Source: Ruminococcus sp. (GTDB lineage Bacteria; Bacillota; Clostridia; Oscillospirales; Ruminococcaceae). From it: 10,462 bases of DNA. Under the pieces are notes generated by a model that worked only from the letters and a program-made list of their open reading frames with translations, searched no databases and was not told the origin of the DNA. Made by a program: the position numbers and the translations under genes. Shown piece by piece: positions 1-6,938 of the stretch (the first letter of the stretch is position 1; every line of letters starts with the position of its first letter). The stretch is taken from NCBI GenBank assembly GCA_017544125.1, contig JAFYET010000196.1, forward strand, positions 1 through 10,462. Reading direction: 5' to 3'.

Positions 1-210
1 GTATTTATCCCCCAGAACACACGCTGCCTGCGCATCATATCCTGGTGCTGCGTATTTGCAGGGCTTACCTTCACGTTCTTTTCATTATGGAAACAGGAGT
101 TTTTATTTGCAGCGTTTTTTGCTATGTTCCTCGGCCTTATAATGCGTGTTCTGAAAAACGTTTTTGAAAAAGCGGTAGAGCTTAAATCAGAAAACGACTT
201 TACCATATAA
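1..210 (+). CDS. DUF2975-type membrane protein, C-terminal fragment
   Basis: Open from the left edge in frame 1 to a TAA at 208-210, giving the last 69 residues; the start lies outside the window. The fragment reads NTRCLRIISWCC, then a hydrophobic stretch (about residues 15-29), a second hydrophobic stretch rich in Phe, Ala and Met (about 34-49), then RVLKNVFEKAVELKSENDFTI. The last part, ending in an ELKSENDFTI-like tail, is what I associate with DUF2975, a family of small membrane proteins usually encoded just before a YozG-like Cro/C1 regulator. That is the arrangement here: the next gene starts 14 bases later and its ribosome binding site touches this stop codon. The molecular function of the family is unknown to me. 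The pair may act as membrane protein plus regulator, which is inference from gene order. Confidence 0.75.
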   Translation, partial: VFIPQNTRCLRIISWCCVFAGLTFTFFSLWKQEFLFAAFFAMFLGLIMRVLKNVFEKAVELKSENDFTI

Positions 211-224
211 GGGGGCGCAGACGT

Positions 225-425
225 ATGGCAATTATAGTGAATTTAGATGTTATGATGGCTAAACGCAAGATTTCCTCAAATGAGCTGGCTGAAAAAGTCG
301 GTATTACTGCCGCTAACCTTTCAATACTAAAGACAGGCAAGGCTAAGGCAGTAAGGTTCTCGACGCTTGATAAGATATGCGAGGTGCTCGAATGCCAGCC
401 GGGAGATATTCTTGAACACGAATAG
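225..425 (+). CDS. Small Cro/C1 (XRE) family DNA-binding regulator
   Basis: Encodes 66 residues that are almost entirely one helix-turn-helix domain. The sequence shows a short N-terminal strand (IIVNLDVMM), helix 1 with MAKRKIS, the HTH at about 19-40 (SSNELAEKVGITAANLSILKTG), then FSTLDKICEVLECQPGDILEHE. The ending LCxxLxCxPGDILE-type motif is typical of YozG-like XRE proteins. A GC-poor but clear AAGGGGG ribosome binding site overlaps the stop of the preceding gene, which supports the ATG at 225. Proteins of this size carry no ligand or oligomerisation domain, so control may come through the neighbouring DUF2975 membrane protein; this is inferred from conserved pairing, not seen directly. 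It probably regulates its own operon. I see no operator inside the window because the promoter is upstream of it. Confidence 0.9.
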   Translation: MAIIVNLDVMMAKRKISSNELAEKVGITAANLSILKTGKAKAVRFSTLDKICEVLECQPGDILEHE

Positions 426-476
426 ATAAAAGACAACAAAACGGATAAAAAAAATATATAACAAGGAGAGATAACA

Positions 477-2165
477 ATGAACGATAATTTTAATCAGCCT
501 GCCGGCGGGCAGACCGCCCAGCCTGTAAATCAGCCGCCTTACAGTGCTGCGCAGGTGCAGTATAACAATTGCGCCCCGGGCTTTAATCAGGGGCAGGTGA
601 TGTATGCCCCGGGCTATGCACAGGGTAACATCAGAACAAAAGAGCCCACGGTATTCTCACGGCATGAAAAGATATTCGCCGTCGCTGCGGCAGCGCTTTC
701 ATTCTTGTTTGTGCATTTTGTGCTGTGGAACACCTCAGGCTTTTTCACAACGCTCTTTTATATGATGCTTTTCACAGCCGTTTCGGTATATCTTAAAAAG
801 ACGGGTCATGTATTCAAGCGCTCGCATAAGGTCTGGCTGTCGGTGATGCTTGTCTTTTCCACCGTTTTCTCTGTCACAGCAAATGAGCTTATCAAAAGCC
901 TTGACCTGGTATTCCTCATAATAGGTGCCGCTTACCTCATCTACTCTGTCACCTCCGGCAAGGAAATGTTCGGCAGGTTTGCACCCTTTGAGGTTGCCAA
1001 GTGTACTGTAGAGAACCCATTCTCACACTTTGACAAGGAGTTTTCCGCAGTAAACAGCCTGGTCAGGTCATCAAAGAAGGGCACAAATATCAGGGCCATA
1101 CTCTTAGGGCTGATATTTGCCGTTCCCCTCACCGTCGTCGTTGCAGCCCTGCTCATGTCAGCAGACCAAGGCGTTGAGCGTATGCTAAACTCACTGGCTG
1201 ATATGGTGAATGTCGATAATGTATTCTCACTTGTATGGCAGCTTGCATTTACCCTGCCCGTCTCGGGTTATCTTTTCGGTATGCTTTATTCACACACCCA
1301 CCCCGAAAAGACAGCTGCCCTCAACGAAAACGAATGTGAGATAAAAATCAGAAAAATGCGCATGGTCAATAACATTGCGGTATATTCCGCAGTTACGCCC
1401 ATATGCCTGCTTTATGTAATGTTTTTCATCTCTCAGGCAAACTACTTCCTCTCAGCGTTCAATAACGCCCTCCCCGAAAACTACAGCTACGCCGAATATG
1501 CACGCAGGGGCTTCTTTGAGCTTTTTGCTATAATGCTTATAAATGCAGCCGTTATATTCTTCATCAGCTTCTTCTCCAAAAAGACAGGTGAGGAAAAGCC
1601 TGCGGCACTTAAAGTATACTCGGTAGTGATATCAGTTTTCACGCTGCTCATATCCGCCACCGCCATAAGCAAAATGGTGATGTATATAGAAAACTACGGG
1701 CTTACCCAGCTGCGTGTATACACGACCTGGTTTATGGTACTTACGGCTATGATATTTGTATTCATTATCATCAGGCAGTTTAAAGCCGGCTTTCCTTTGG
1801 TGCGTGCTGCCGCAGTTGCTTTCACCGTGATGTTCTCGCTGCTTTGCTTTTCACGCCCCGATGCGTTGATAGCAAGATACAATATGGAAAACTGCTATGA
1901 CTCAATAACCTTCCATGATATAGTCGAGATGAACGACCTTTCAGCCGATGCTGCCGCTGTCATTACCGAGCCCGGATACCGTGAGCTTATTGACAGCAAA
2001 TACGATAAAAGCAAGGCAAAAAGCAATGCTGAAAGAAAGAACGAATACAGCGAAAGCGAAACAGGCTCGCAATACCTTATCAGCCGTGCCGAGAATAAGC
2101 TCGACCGCAGCCCTTATAATAACTTCAACCTCTCAGCCCTCAAAGTAAGAGCGAACATTAGCTGA
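477..2165 (+). CDS. DUF4173/DUF4153-type multi-spanning membrane protein
   Basis: Encodes 562 residues. The first 55 or so are hydrophilic and rich in Gln, Pro, Asn, Gly and Tyr, probably a disordered cytoplasmic tail. About eleven hydrophobic segments follow, near 66-83, 88-105, 118-136, 142-157, 206-225, 248-270, 300-320, 347-366, 379-398, 415-433 and 442-459. The last 100 residues are soluble and charged. Motifs I associate with DUF4173/DUF4153 are SYAEYARRGFFEL (337-349), YIENYGLTQLRVYTTWFM (403-420) and an ARYN followed by DLSADAA near 466-493. Biochemical function is unknown. The AAGGAG at 463-468, eight bases before the ATG, supports the start. Fifty-one AT-rich bases separate it from the XRE gene, so co-transcription is likely. 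It ends just before the hairpin at 2193-2227. Confidence 0.85.
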   Translation: MNDNFNQPAGGQTAQPVNQPPYSAAQVQYNNCAPGFNQGQVMYAPGYAQGNIRTKEPTVFSRHEKIFAVAAAALSFLFVHFVLWNTSGFFTTLFYMMLFTAVSVYLKKTGHVFKRSHKVWLSVMLVFSTVFSVTANELIKSLDLVFLIIGAAYLIYSVTSGKEMFGRFAPFEVAKCTVENPFSHFDKEFSAVNSLVRSSKKGTNIRAILLGLIFAVPLTVVVAALLMSADQGVERMLNSLADMVNVDNVFSLVWQLAFTLPVSGYLFGMLYSHTHPEKTAALNENECEIKIRKMRMVNNIAVYSAVTPICLLYVMFFISQANYFLSAFNNALPENYSYAEYARRGFFELFAIMLINAAVIFFISFFSKKTGEEKPAALKVYSVVISVFTLLISATAISKMVMYIENYGLTQLRVYTTWFMVLTAMIFVFIIIRQFKAGFPLVRAAAVAFTVMFSLLCFSRPDALIARYNMENCYDSITFHDIVEMNDLSADAAAVITEPGYRELIDSKYDKSKAKSNAERKNEYSESETGSQYLISRAENKLDRSPYNNFNLSALKVRANIS

Positions 2166-2192
2166 TACATAGTCCCTTAATATAACAGCAAA

Positions 2193-2227
2193 AGTGCCAT
2201 ACACCAACAAATGTGGTGTATGGCACT
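2193..2227. terminator. Bidirectional intrinsic terminator between convergent genes
   Basis: A perfect 14-bp inverted repeat (AGTGCCATACACCA at 2193-2206, complement at 2214-2227) encloses a 7-base loop. It is followed on the + strand by AATTCTTTATT and on the - strand by TTTGCTGTTATA, so both tails are moderately U-rich. It lies between the stop of the DUF4173 gene (2165) and the stop of the WG-repeat lipoprotein gene (2247), where a shared terminator is expected. Confidence 0.8.
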
Positions 2228-2246
2228 AATTCTTTATTACCTATCG

Positions 2247-3608
2247 TCACTGCGCCGCCGGCTGCTCTGCGGGCTGCTCTGCGGGCGGGTCAGTGTCTGC
2301 CGGGGGATCAGTATCTGCCGGCGGGTCGGTATCAGCAGGCGGGTTTGTGTCAGCAGGCGGGTCTGTCTGCTTAGGCTCGGTCTGCTTCGGTTCTGTCTGC
2401 TGAGGCTCGGTATCGGCAGGCTTTGTATCCTTGGTCGCCTTGGTCTTCTTGGTCTTCTTCTCGGTCTCTGTTACCGTTTCAGATGTGGTGGTCGTCCAGG
2501 TGCCTGTATACTTGGCGGTCGTCGCCTTGGTGGTGGTAGTGGTGGTCGTGGTGGTGATGACCAGTGACTCGTCTATCTCGCCTATCTGCACAACGCCCCA
2601 CTTGCCGTCCTTTCTCACCCATGCAAGACCGTTGAGCACAGGCCTTGCCTGCTCGAACTCGCCGGGGGTGACTACAACGTTGCCCTTCTTGTCATAGTAG
2701 CCGAAGCGCCCGTTGACGGAAACTACCACATACTGCCCTGCAAACAGGTAAGGGTGGAAGCCCTCAGACACCAGCAGGTTGCTTGCAAGCGATGCCTGCG
2801 GCACCGAGTCACAGATAAAGTCGATTATATGCTCGCCCTTGCCGTTTACATAGCCCCACTTATCATTCTTGCAAAGGGCAATGCAGGTAGAACCCGTGCC
2901 TTTATATATAGGAAGGTATGCATCGTCATACTCAAAGTCGGTAAGCAGCTCGCCGTTCTGGCAGAGTGCGAATTTCTCTTCAAGTATATCCACCGCATAC
3001 TTGTCATTGCCCTTGTCGGTGGCGTTTATGCCCTGAACCGCAACGAGCTTCTTGCCGTTGTAGGGCTTTGCGTACTTATCCTTGTAATTCTGGTAGTAGC
3101 ACTGCTTCTTTGCATCGTCATAGAAGAAGTAGCGATCCTTTATAGTTCTGTCAGAGCTGACGTGGGTTATGTAGCCCGAAGCATCTATGGCGCAGTATTC
3201 AGTGCTGTCATTTGTGACTTTTGACAGGGTCATCATGCCGTCATAGCCTATGTAGTAATCGGTATACTCGGGCTTTACCATTATAACGCCCTTATAGTCG
3301 ATAAACCCGTAGAGCCCGTCACGCTTGATTATGGCAACACGCATATAGGCGTTGTTTATAACGCCCTCAGTGTTTACCTGCGCCCCGTCGGGTGCTATTA
3401 TGTTCTCGGCCTCGATATTGGGGCTTAACACCCACTCATAGCTGGTGGAGCGCCCGCTGACACCGCCGCCGGTGTTCTCGCCCTGTGATGAATTGTCTAT
3501 CTCATCGAGCAGCGAGGGGCGCTTTGAGCTCGATTCGGCATTGCCGCACCCTGCAAGCAGCGATGCGCCGAGTGCTGCCGCAAGTATCAAACAAATCGGT
3601 CTTTTCAT
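2247..3608 (-). CDS. WG-repeat lipoprotein with Thr-rich and PADTDPP-rich tail
   Basis: Encodes 453 residues. A type II signal peptide is clear: MKRP, a hydrophobic core, then LAGC with Cys21 as the lipidation site, so the protein should sit on the outer face of the membrane. Residues about 90-345 carry WG-type beta repeats: LYGFIDYKG (99-107), KWGYVNGKG (250-258), RFGYYDKKG (301-309) and KWGVV (336-340). The tail is low complexity: a run of Thr at 352-360, a basic stretch near 384-393, EPKQT repeats and PADTDPP repeats to the end. The ATG at 3608 is preferred because GGAG lies six bases before it and it begins a proper signal peptide; an in-frame ATG at 3659 would add 17 residues before it. 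It is last in the epimerase-dtd-ArsC operon, 13 bases after the ArsC-like stop. WG repeats are found in ligand- or protein-binding surface proteins; the partner here is unknown. Confidence 0.88.
   Translation of the reverse strand: MKRPICLILAAALGASLLAGCGNAESSSKRPSLLDEIDNSSQGENTGGGVSGRSTSYEWVLSPNIEAENIIAPDGAQVNTEGVINNAYMRVAIIKRDGLYGFIDYKGVIMVKPEYTDYYIGYDGMMTLSKVTNDSTEYCAIDASGYITHVSSDRTIKDRYFFYDDAKKQCYYQNYKDKYAKPYNGKKLVAVQGINATDKGNDKYAVDILEEKFALCQNGELLTDFEYDDAYLPIYKGTGSTCIALCKNDKWGYVNGKGEHIIDFICDSVPQASLASNLLVSEGFHPYLFAGQYVVVSVNGRFGYYDKKGNVVVTPGEFEQARPVLNGLAWVRKDGKWGVVQIGEIDESLVITTTTTTTTTKATTAKYTGTWTTTTSETVTETEKKTKKTKATKDTKPADTEPQQTEPKQTEPKQTDPPADTNPPADTDPPADTDPPADTDPPAEQPAEQPAAQ
2285..2362 (-). 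repeat. 18-nt tandem repeat encoding PADTDP units
   Basis: About 4.3 copies of an 18-base unit starting at 2285, 2303, 2321, 2339 and 2357 (partial). Each unit begins near GCGGGT and ends in CTGCCG or CAGCAG. They encode the repeated PPADTD hexapeptide at the C-terminus of the lipoprotein. Copies differ mostly at silent or near-silent sites, so the array is not freshly expanded, but unit number could still vary between strains. A looser 15-base EPKQT repeat lies next to it near 2363-2405. Confidence 0.8.
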
Positions 3609-3614
3609 CGTTTT

Positions 3615-3618
3615 CTCC
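3615..3618 (-). promoter_or_regulatory. Ribosome binding site deciding the lipoprotein start
   Basis: GGAG on the - strand, six bases before the ATG at 3608-3606 and falling just after the ArsC-like stop codon (3624-3622). It selects the start that gives a proper lipoprotein signal peptide over the in-frame ATG at 3659. Confidence 0.75.
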
Positions 3619-3621
3619 AAT

Positions 3622-3969
3622 CTATTCCTTAGTCCATTTTTCCCATATATCAGGCTCATAGCCCACAGCCGCCTGCTTACCGTTGCGAACTATCGGCGTT
3701 TTCATGAGCGTTCCGTCCTCAAGCAGCTTTTCCTTTTTGGCTTCATCATCGGCAAGGTACTTGATAAGCGTTGCCGTCTGTGACTTGTTGTTTTCATCAA
3801 TCACCTTGTCAAGCCCGCCCACAGCCTTTATCACGCTTTCAAGCTCGCCACGGCTCATGGGCTTCTGCTTCAGGTCGATATACTGGAACTTTATCCCCCG
3901 CTCCTTAAAAAAGCGCTGGGCTTTCTTTGTGTCAAAGCACTTGTTCTTGCCGAATATCTGTATATTCAT
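3622..3969 (-). CDS. ArsC/Spx/YffB-type thioredoxin-fold protein
   Basis: Encodes 115 residues matching the arsenate reductase-like ArsC/Spx/YffB fold. Seen in sequence: strand [10 protein letters not shown], Cys11 at the active-site position followed by FDTKKAQRFFKERGI, then YIDLKQKPMSRGEL, and the C-terminal block LMKTPIVRNGKQAAVGYEPDIWEKW with the expected Pro92 and Arg95. There is a single Cys, in a CFDT context rather than the CxxC of Spx, so redox chemistry would need glutathione, bacillithiol or thioredoxin as partner, or the protein may not be a reductase. Arsenate reductase activity should not be assumed. The start codon overlaps the dtd stop by one base (TGATG), and AAGGAAGGT lies upstream within dtd, showing translational coupling. 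No arsenic resistance genes are near. Confidence 0.85.
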   Translation of the reverse strand: MNIQIFGKNKCFDTKKAQRFFKERGIKFQYIDLKQKPMSRGELESVIKAVGGLDKVIDENNKSQTATLIKYLADDEAKKEKLLEDGTLMKTPIVRNGKQAAVGYEPDIWEKWTKE

Positions 3970-4427
3970 CAGAGTATCTTACCTTCCTTGCATTCAAGCA
4001 CTATCGTAAAGGGGCCGTCGTTCTCCAGAGACACCTTCATATCAGCGCCGAACACTCCCCTCTCGACCCTGCGCCCTGCAAGCTCGCTGCACTTCTCGCA
4101 GAAATACTTATAAAGCATATCCGCTTCATCGGGTGCCATAGCGCCTATAAAGCTGGGTCTGTTGCCCTTGCGGCAATCGGCGCACAGGGTAAACTGCGAA
4201 ACGCAGAGTATATCGCCGCCCACATCTTTAAGCGAGAGGTTTATCTTGTCATTCTCATCAGAGAAGATGCGAAGCCCCGTTATCTTTGAAGCCAGCTTGT
4301 CAGCATCCTCCTTGGTATCCCCCTCGGCAGCCCCGAAGAGTATAAGAAAGCCCTTTTCTATCTCGCCGACGGTCTCGCCATCGACCTTTACCCTTGCATA
4401 GTTTACCCGCTGAATGACTGCTCTCAT
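3969..4427 (-). CDS. dtd: D-aminoacyl-tRNA deacylase
   Basis: Encodes 152 residues, close to the usual size of about 145-150. DTD hydrolyses D-amino acids, and glycine mischarged on some tRNAs, from tRNA in the cytoplasm as a chirality proofreading step. Family hallmarks are present: N-terminal [17 protein letters not shown], the SQFTLCAD motif (77-84), GNRPSF (88-93), and the NDGPFT block (136-141) holding the Gly-cisPro pair (Gly138-Pro139) that gives chiral selectivity. The start ATG immediately follows the TAA of the epimerase-like gene, with GAGGT seven bases upstream inside that gene, so the two are translationally coupled. It in turn overlaps the ArsC-like gene by one base. Confidence 0.96.
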   Translation of the reverse strand: MRAVIQRVNYARVKVDGETVGEIEKGFLILFGAAEGDTKEDADKLASKITGLRIFSDENDKINLSLKDVGGDILCVSQFTLCADCRKGNRPSFIGAMAPDEADMLYKYFCEKCSELAGRRVERGVFGADMKVSLENDGPFTIVLECKEGKIL

Positions 4428-5288
4428 TTATCTGACCTCTATGTAATATCTGTAATCAAATGTCTCACCCGCTGCCAGCTTTACGGCGTGGGGCTTTTTC
4501 TCTATATCCTCAAACTCATCATCGCAGTAAACAGGCACGCTCGTCCAGGGCTCGAGGCAGACGAACCTCGCCTCATCGTTGCCTGTTGACGACCATACAG
4601 CTATGCACTCGCTCTCGGGGAAGCGCAGAGTAACGCCCCTCTCCCCCTTCTTTGATATGAGCGATATACTCTTTGAGTTCGGCTTATCCTTCATTATAAC
4701 GTCATGGTCAAAGAGCGCACGGGTCAGCTTATAGCCCTGTTCGTTATCTATGACCGTCCTCTCGCCGCCTGTGAGCAGGGGCTGGATTATCGTTTCGTTC
4801 TTTTCATATACTATCTCGTAGTCATCAAAGCTCAGACCCTCCTCGAGGGGGCAGTTGAATGCCGGGTGCCCGCCGAGGTAGAAATACATATCCTTATTCC
4901 CCGTGTTCTTAACGGAGTTTAGAACCTCGACGCTGTCGCCGTCTACTGTGAATTTCACTGTCAGCTCGAAGTCATATGGGTATATCTTCAAGGTATCATC
5001 ATTTGACGTGAGCCTGAAGCCTAAGCTGCTGCCCGACTGCTCGGTACACTCAAACTCCATATCCCTTGCAAAGCCATGGTTTGAGGGCATGGTGTATTCG
5101 CTGCCGCCTGCCTTGTACTTCTTGCCCGCAGGTGAGCATATAAACGGGAAAAGAATGGGCGCATACCTCTTCCAGGCATCTCCTGCCTGCCAGATATACT
5201 CCACATCATTTTTCTTTACCGAGCAAAGCTCAGCGCCCGAGGTGTTTGCAGAAATTGCAAGTGTATCGGTGATAACTGTATGCTTCAT
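4428..5288 (-). CDS. Aldose 1-epimerase (mutarotase) family protein, LacX-like
   Basis: Encodes 286 residues of the galactose-mutarotase-like beta-sandwich fold. The family interconverts alpha and beta anomers of hexoses; this shorter type resembles LacX. Likely catalytic residues are His71 in SNHGFARD, His141 in GGHPAFNCPL and Glu246 in CLEPWTSVP. There is no signal peptide, so it should be cytoplasmic. I prefer the ATG at 5288 over an in-frame GTG at 5297, because the GGGAG at 5299-5303 is ten bases from the ATG but only one base from the GTG. It is first in a four-gene operon with dtd, the ArsC-like gene and the WG lipoprotein, behind the promoter at 5330-5358. Its sugar substrate cannot be told from sequence. 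Confidence 0.9.
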   Translation of the reverse strand: MKHTVITDTLAISANTSGAELCSVKKNDVEYIWQAGDAWKRYAPILFPFICSPAGKKYKAGGSEYTMPSNHGFARDMEFECTEQSGSSLGFRLTSNDDTLKIYPYDFELTVKFTVDGDSVEVLNSVKNTGNKDMYFYLGGHPAFNCPLEEGLSFDDYEIVYEKNETIIQPLLTGGERTVIDNEQGYKLTRALFDHDVIMKDKPNSKSISLISKKGERGVTLRFPESECIAVWSSTGNDEARFVCLEPWTSVPVYCDDEFEDIEKKPHAVKLAAGETFDYRYYIEVR

Positions 5289-5298
5289 AAGCTGCACG

Positions 5299-5303
5299 CT
5301 CCC
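5299..5303 (-). promoter_or_regulatory. Ribosome binding site deciding the epimerase start
   Basis: GGGAG preceded by A-rich sequence on the - strand. Its distance of ten bases to the ATG at 5288 is workable, while the GTG at 5297 is only one base away and cannot be served by it. Confidence 0.65.
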
Positions 5304-5329
5304 TTTTTACTGTATTCGCAATCATATTC

Positions 5330-5358
5330 ATTATACTACGCTTTCCCTTATTTTTCAA
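5330..5358 (-). promoter_or_regulatory. Sigma-A promoter of the epimerase-dtd-ArsC-lipoprotein operon
   Basis: On the - strand, TTGAAA at 5358-5353 and TATAAT at 5335-5330 are separated by exactly 17 bases. The start site should fall near 5323, giving a leader of about 35 bases. It sits between the terminator of the upstream solute-binding protein gene (5401-5430) and the epimerase start, so the operon appears independently transcribed. Confidence 0.8.
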
Positions 5359-5400
5359 GTGCTTTTCGTCAAATGTTTTCAATTTGTAATAATGGCAAAG

Positions 5401-5430
5401 CGCAAAAAAGACGGCAGGATATACCTGCCG
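5401..5430 (-). terminator. Intrinsic terminator of the solute-binding protein gene
   Basis: On the - strand, CGGCAGG and its complement (5430-5424 with 5418-5412) form a 7-bp GC-rich stem with a 5-base loop, followed by TCTTTTTTG (5411-5403). It lies 15 bases after the stop of the solute-binding protein gene. This is a textbook Rho-independent terminator. Confidence 0.9.
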
Positions 5431-5445
5431 CCCTGATGTCAGTTA

Positions 5446-6873
5446 TTATTTGCCGATGTATTCGTGATACTTCTTGTTGAACTCAGCAAGCTCGGAATCA
5501 AATACGTTGGAGTATGTTTCCTTGAGCTGTGTCCATGTAAGCTGGTTGCCGTCCTCGTCATCGGTCATAACGCCTCTGTATACGAGAGCAACAACTGCTT
5601 CCTTGGTCTCGTTTGTAGCTGCATCGTTATCAGAGAGCTTTGTGGAGATACCGTAGCCGGGGTCGAATACCTGAACATACTTATCAGAGATAAGCTCATC
5701 GTAAACGAGGTTGTACATCTCATCAGACCAGTTGGGGTTAACTGCGTCAAACTTCTCCTTCTCGGTCTGCTTGTACTGATCGTCAACGTAAACTATTCTT
5801 GCGCACTCCTGCCAGCACTTAACAGCTTCCTTCTTCTTGGAGCCCTTTACCCACATATAAGCGTTAACGTCGATAGACTGATAGAGTGTATCAGTATCGG
5901 GATCTCTCGGGATCGAAACCATGCCCCACTCCTCGCCGTCAGCAGGTGTGTGATCATCAAACGAAGCCCAGGGACCCATAGCGTAGAAGAGTGTCTTCTT
6001 CTGGAATGCCTCGGGAGCACCGCCTATCCACTCGGGGTTATAGTAGCCGTTCTTCTTAACGTTTGAAAGGAACTCAGCAGCTCTTGTGAGGTTGCCGTCA
6101 TCAAGGTTGCTTACATACTCGTCCTTATCAGGATCATACTTAACAAGTGTAGAACCTGTGGAATGATAGAAGAAAGGAGCGAACCAGCCGTTTACACCGT
6201 AGAGCGGCTCTTCCTCTGTGGACTGTGCGCAGTACTCTTCCATCATCTCATACCACTTATCCCATGTCCACTCGCCGTTCTGATAATACTCATAGGGGTC
6301 ATCAAGGTTTGCAGCCTCGAGTATATGCTTGTCATATGTCATTACAGACAGGGGCAGCATATTGATAGGTGCAACATAGTGCTGACCGTTGAGCACGAAC
6401 TGATCAGCTGTGCCCTTAACGCCGCTCCAGAGGGGCTGCTCAAAGTCAACTATCTCGTCGATAGGCTGGAACATTCCTGCGATTACACTGTAAGGGAATG
6501 TCATGCCCTGCTCATACCAGAATATATCAGGCACCTGGTCGGACATAACTGCTGTTGCGAGCTTTTCAAACTTGTTGAGCGATGTTGTTCTTGAATACTT
6601 GATAGAACCGCCGAGAGACTCGAAAAGTGTAAGGTCTGTTCTCTTCTCCTTAACAGTCTTGCCGGGGTTGATGTCGAAGTAGGACATCCAGATGAGCTCC
6701 TTCTCAGCGCCGTCGGGGATAGCCTCGATGCTGTCCTTAACTGCCTCGGTATCGACCTCTACCTTCTGCTCGTAGCTCTCCTCGCTTGAGCCGTCCTTGC
6801 TGCCGCAGCCGACAATGCCGAATGCCATAAGAACTGCCATTGAGCCTGCGAGGATCTTTTTGATATTCTTCAT
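5446..6873 (-). CDS. ABC transporter extracellular solute-binding lipoprotein, sugar type
   Basis: Encodes 475 residues. The N-terminus is a type II signal peptide (MKNIKKILAGS, hydrophobic core, IVGC with Cys23 lipidated), followed by a Ser/Glu-rich linker. The rest resembles family 1 extracellular solute-binding proteins (MalE/UgpB-like): FEKLATAVMSDQVPDIFWY near the N-lobe, PINMLPLSVMTYDK, then GEWTWDKWYEM, a typical feature of sugar-binding members, and a Trp/Tyr-rich C-lobe. It should capture a sugar or oligosaccharide outside the cell and deliver it to ABC permeases. None are encoded nearby: the gene has its own promoter (6983-7011) and terminator (5401-5430), so it is a monocistronic orphan here. 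A strong GGAGG lies ten bases before the ATG. The LacI-type regulator gene lies upstream on the same strand. Substrate is unknown. Confidence 0.92.
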   Translation of the reverse strand: MKNIKKILAGSMAVLMAFGIVGCGSKDGSSEESYEQKVEVDTEAVKDSIEAIPDGAEKELIWMSYFDINPGKTVKEKRTDLTLFESLGGSIKYSRTTSLNKFEKLATAVMSDQVPDIFWYEQGMTFPYSVIAGMFQPIDEIVDFEQPLWSGVKGTADQFVLNGQHYVAPINMLPLSVMTYDKHILEAANLDDPYEYYQNGEWTWDKWYEMMEEYCAQSTEEEPLYGVNGWFAPFFYHSTGSTLVKYDPDKDEYVSNLDDGNLTRAAEFLSNVKKNGYYNPEWIGGAPEAFQKKTLFYAMGPWASFDDHTPADGEEWGMVSIPRDPDTDTLYQSIDVNAYMWVKGSKKKEAVKCWQECARIVYVDDQYKQTEKEKFDAVNPNWSDEMYNLVYDELISDKYVQVFDPGYGISTKLSDNDAATNETKEAVVALVYRGVMTDDEDGNQLTWTQLKETYSNVFDSELAEFNKKYHEYIGK

Positions 6874-6938
6874 AATGCTGTTTCCTCCATTTCACTCATA
6901 TAGTGTATCTGAAAATTTAGCTTACGTTTTTCGGGCAG

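Noticed and set aside
2285..2362. Could the 18-nt array be a CRISPR array or iteron set?
   Set aside because: There are no spacers, units are contiguous, and the period of six codons keeps the lipoprotein frame, so it is a coding repeat.
2211..2567. 118-codon Arg/Leu/Gly-rich open frame on the + strand
   Set aside because: It is the antisense of the low-complexity lipoprotein tail and starts inside the bidirectional terminator hairpin.
3622..3969. Calling the ArsC-like gene arsC for arsenic resistance
   Set aside because: Only the fold and one Cys support it, and no arsenite efflux or ArsR gene is nearby; family members often have other roles.
5464..6066. 200-codon open frame on the + strand
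   Set aside because: It lies wholly antisense within the well-supported solute-binding protein gene and is hydrophobic in the way antisense frames often are; no ribosome binding site.
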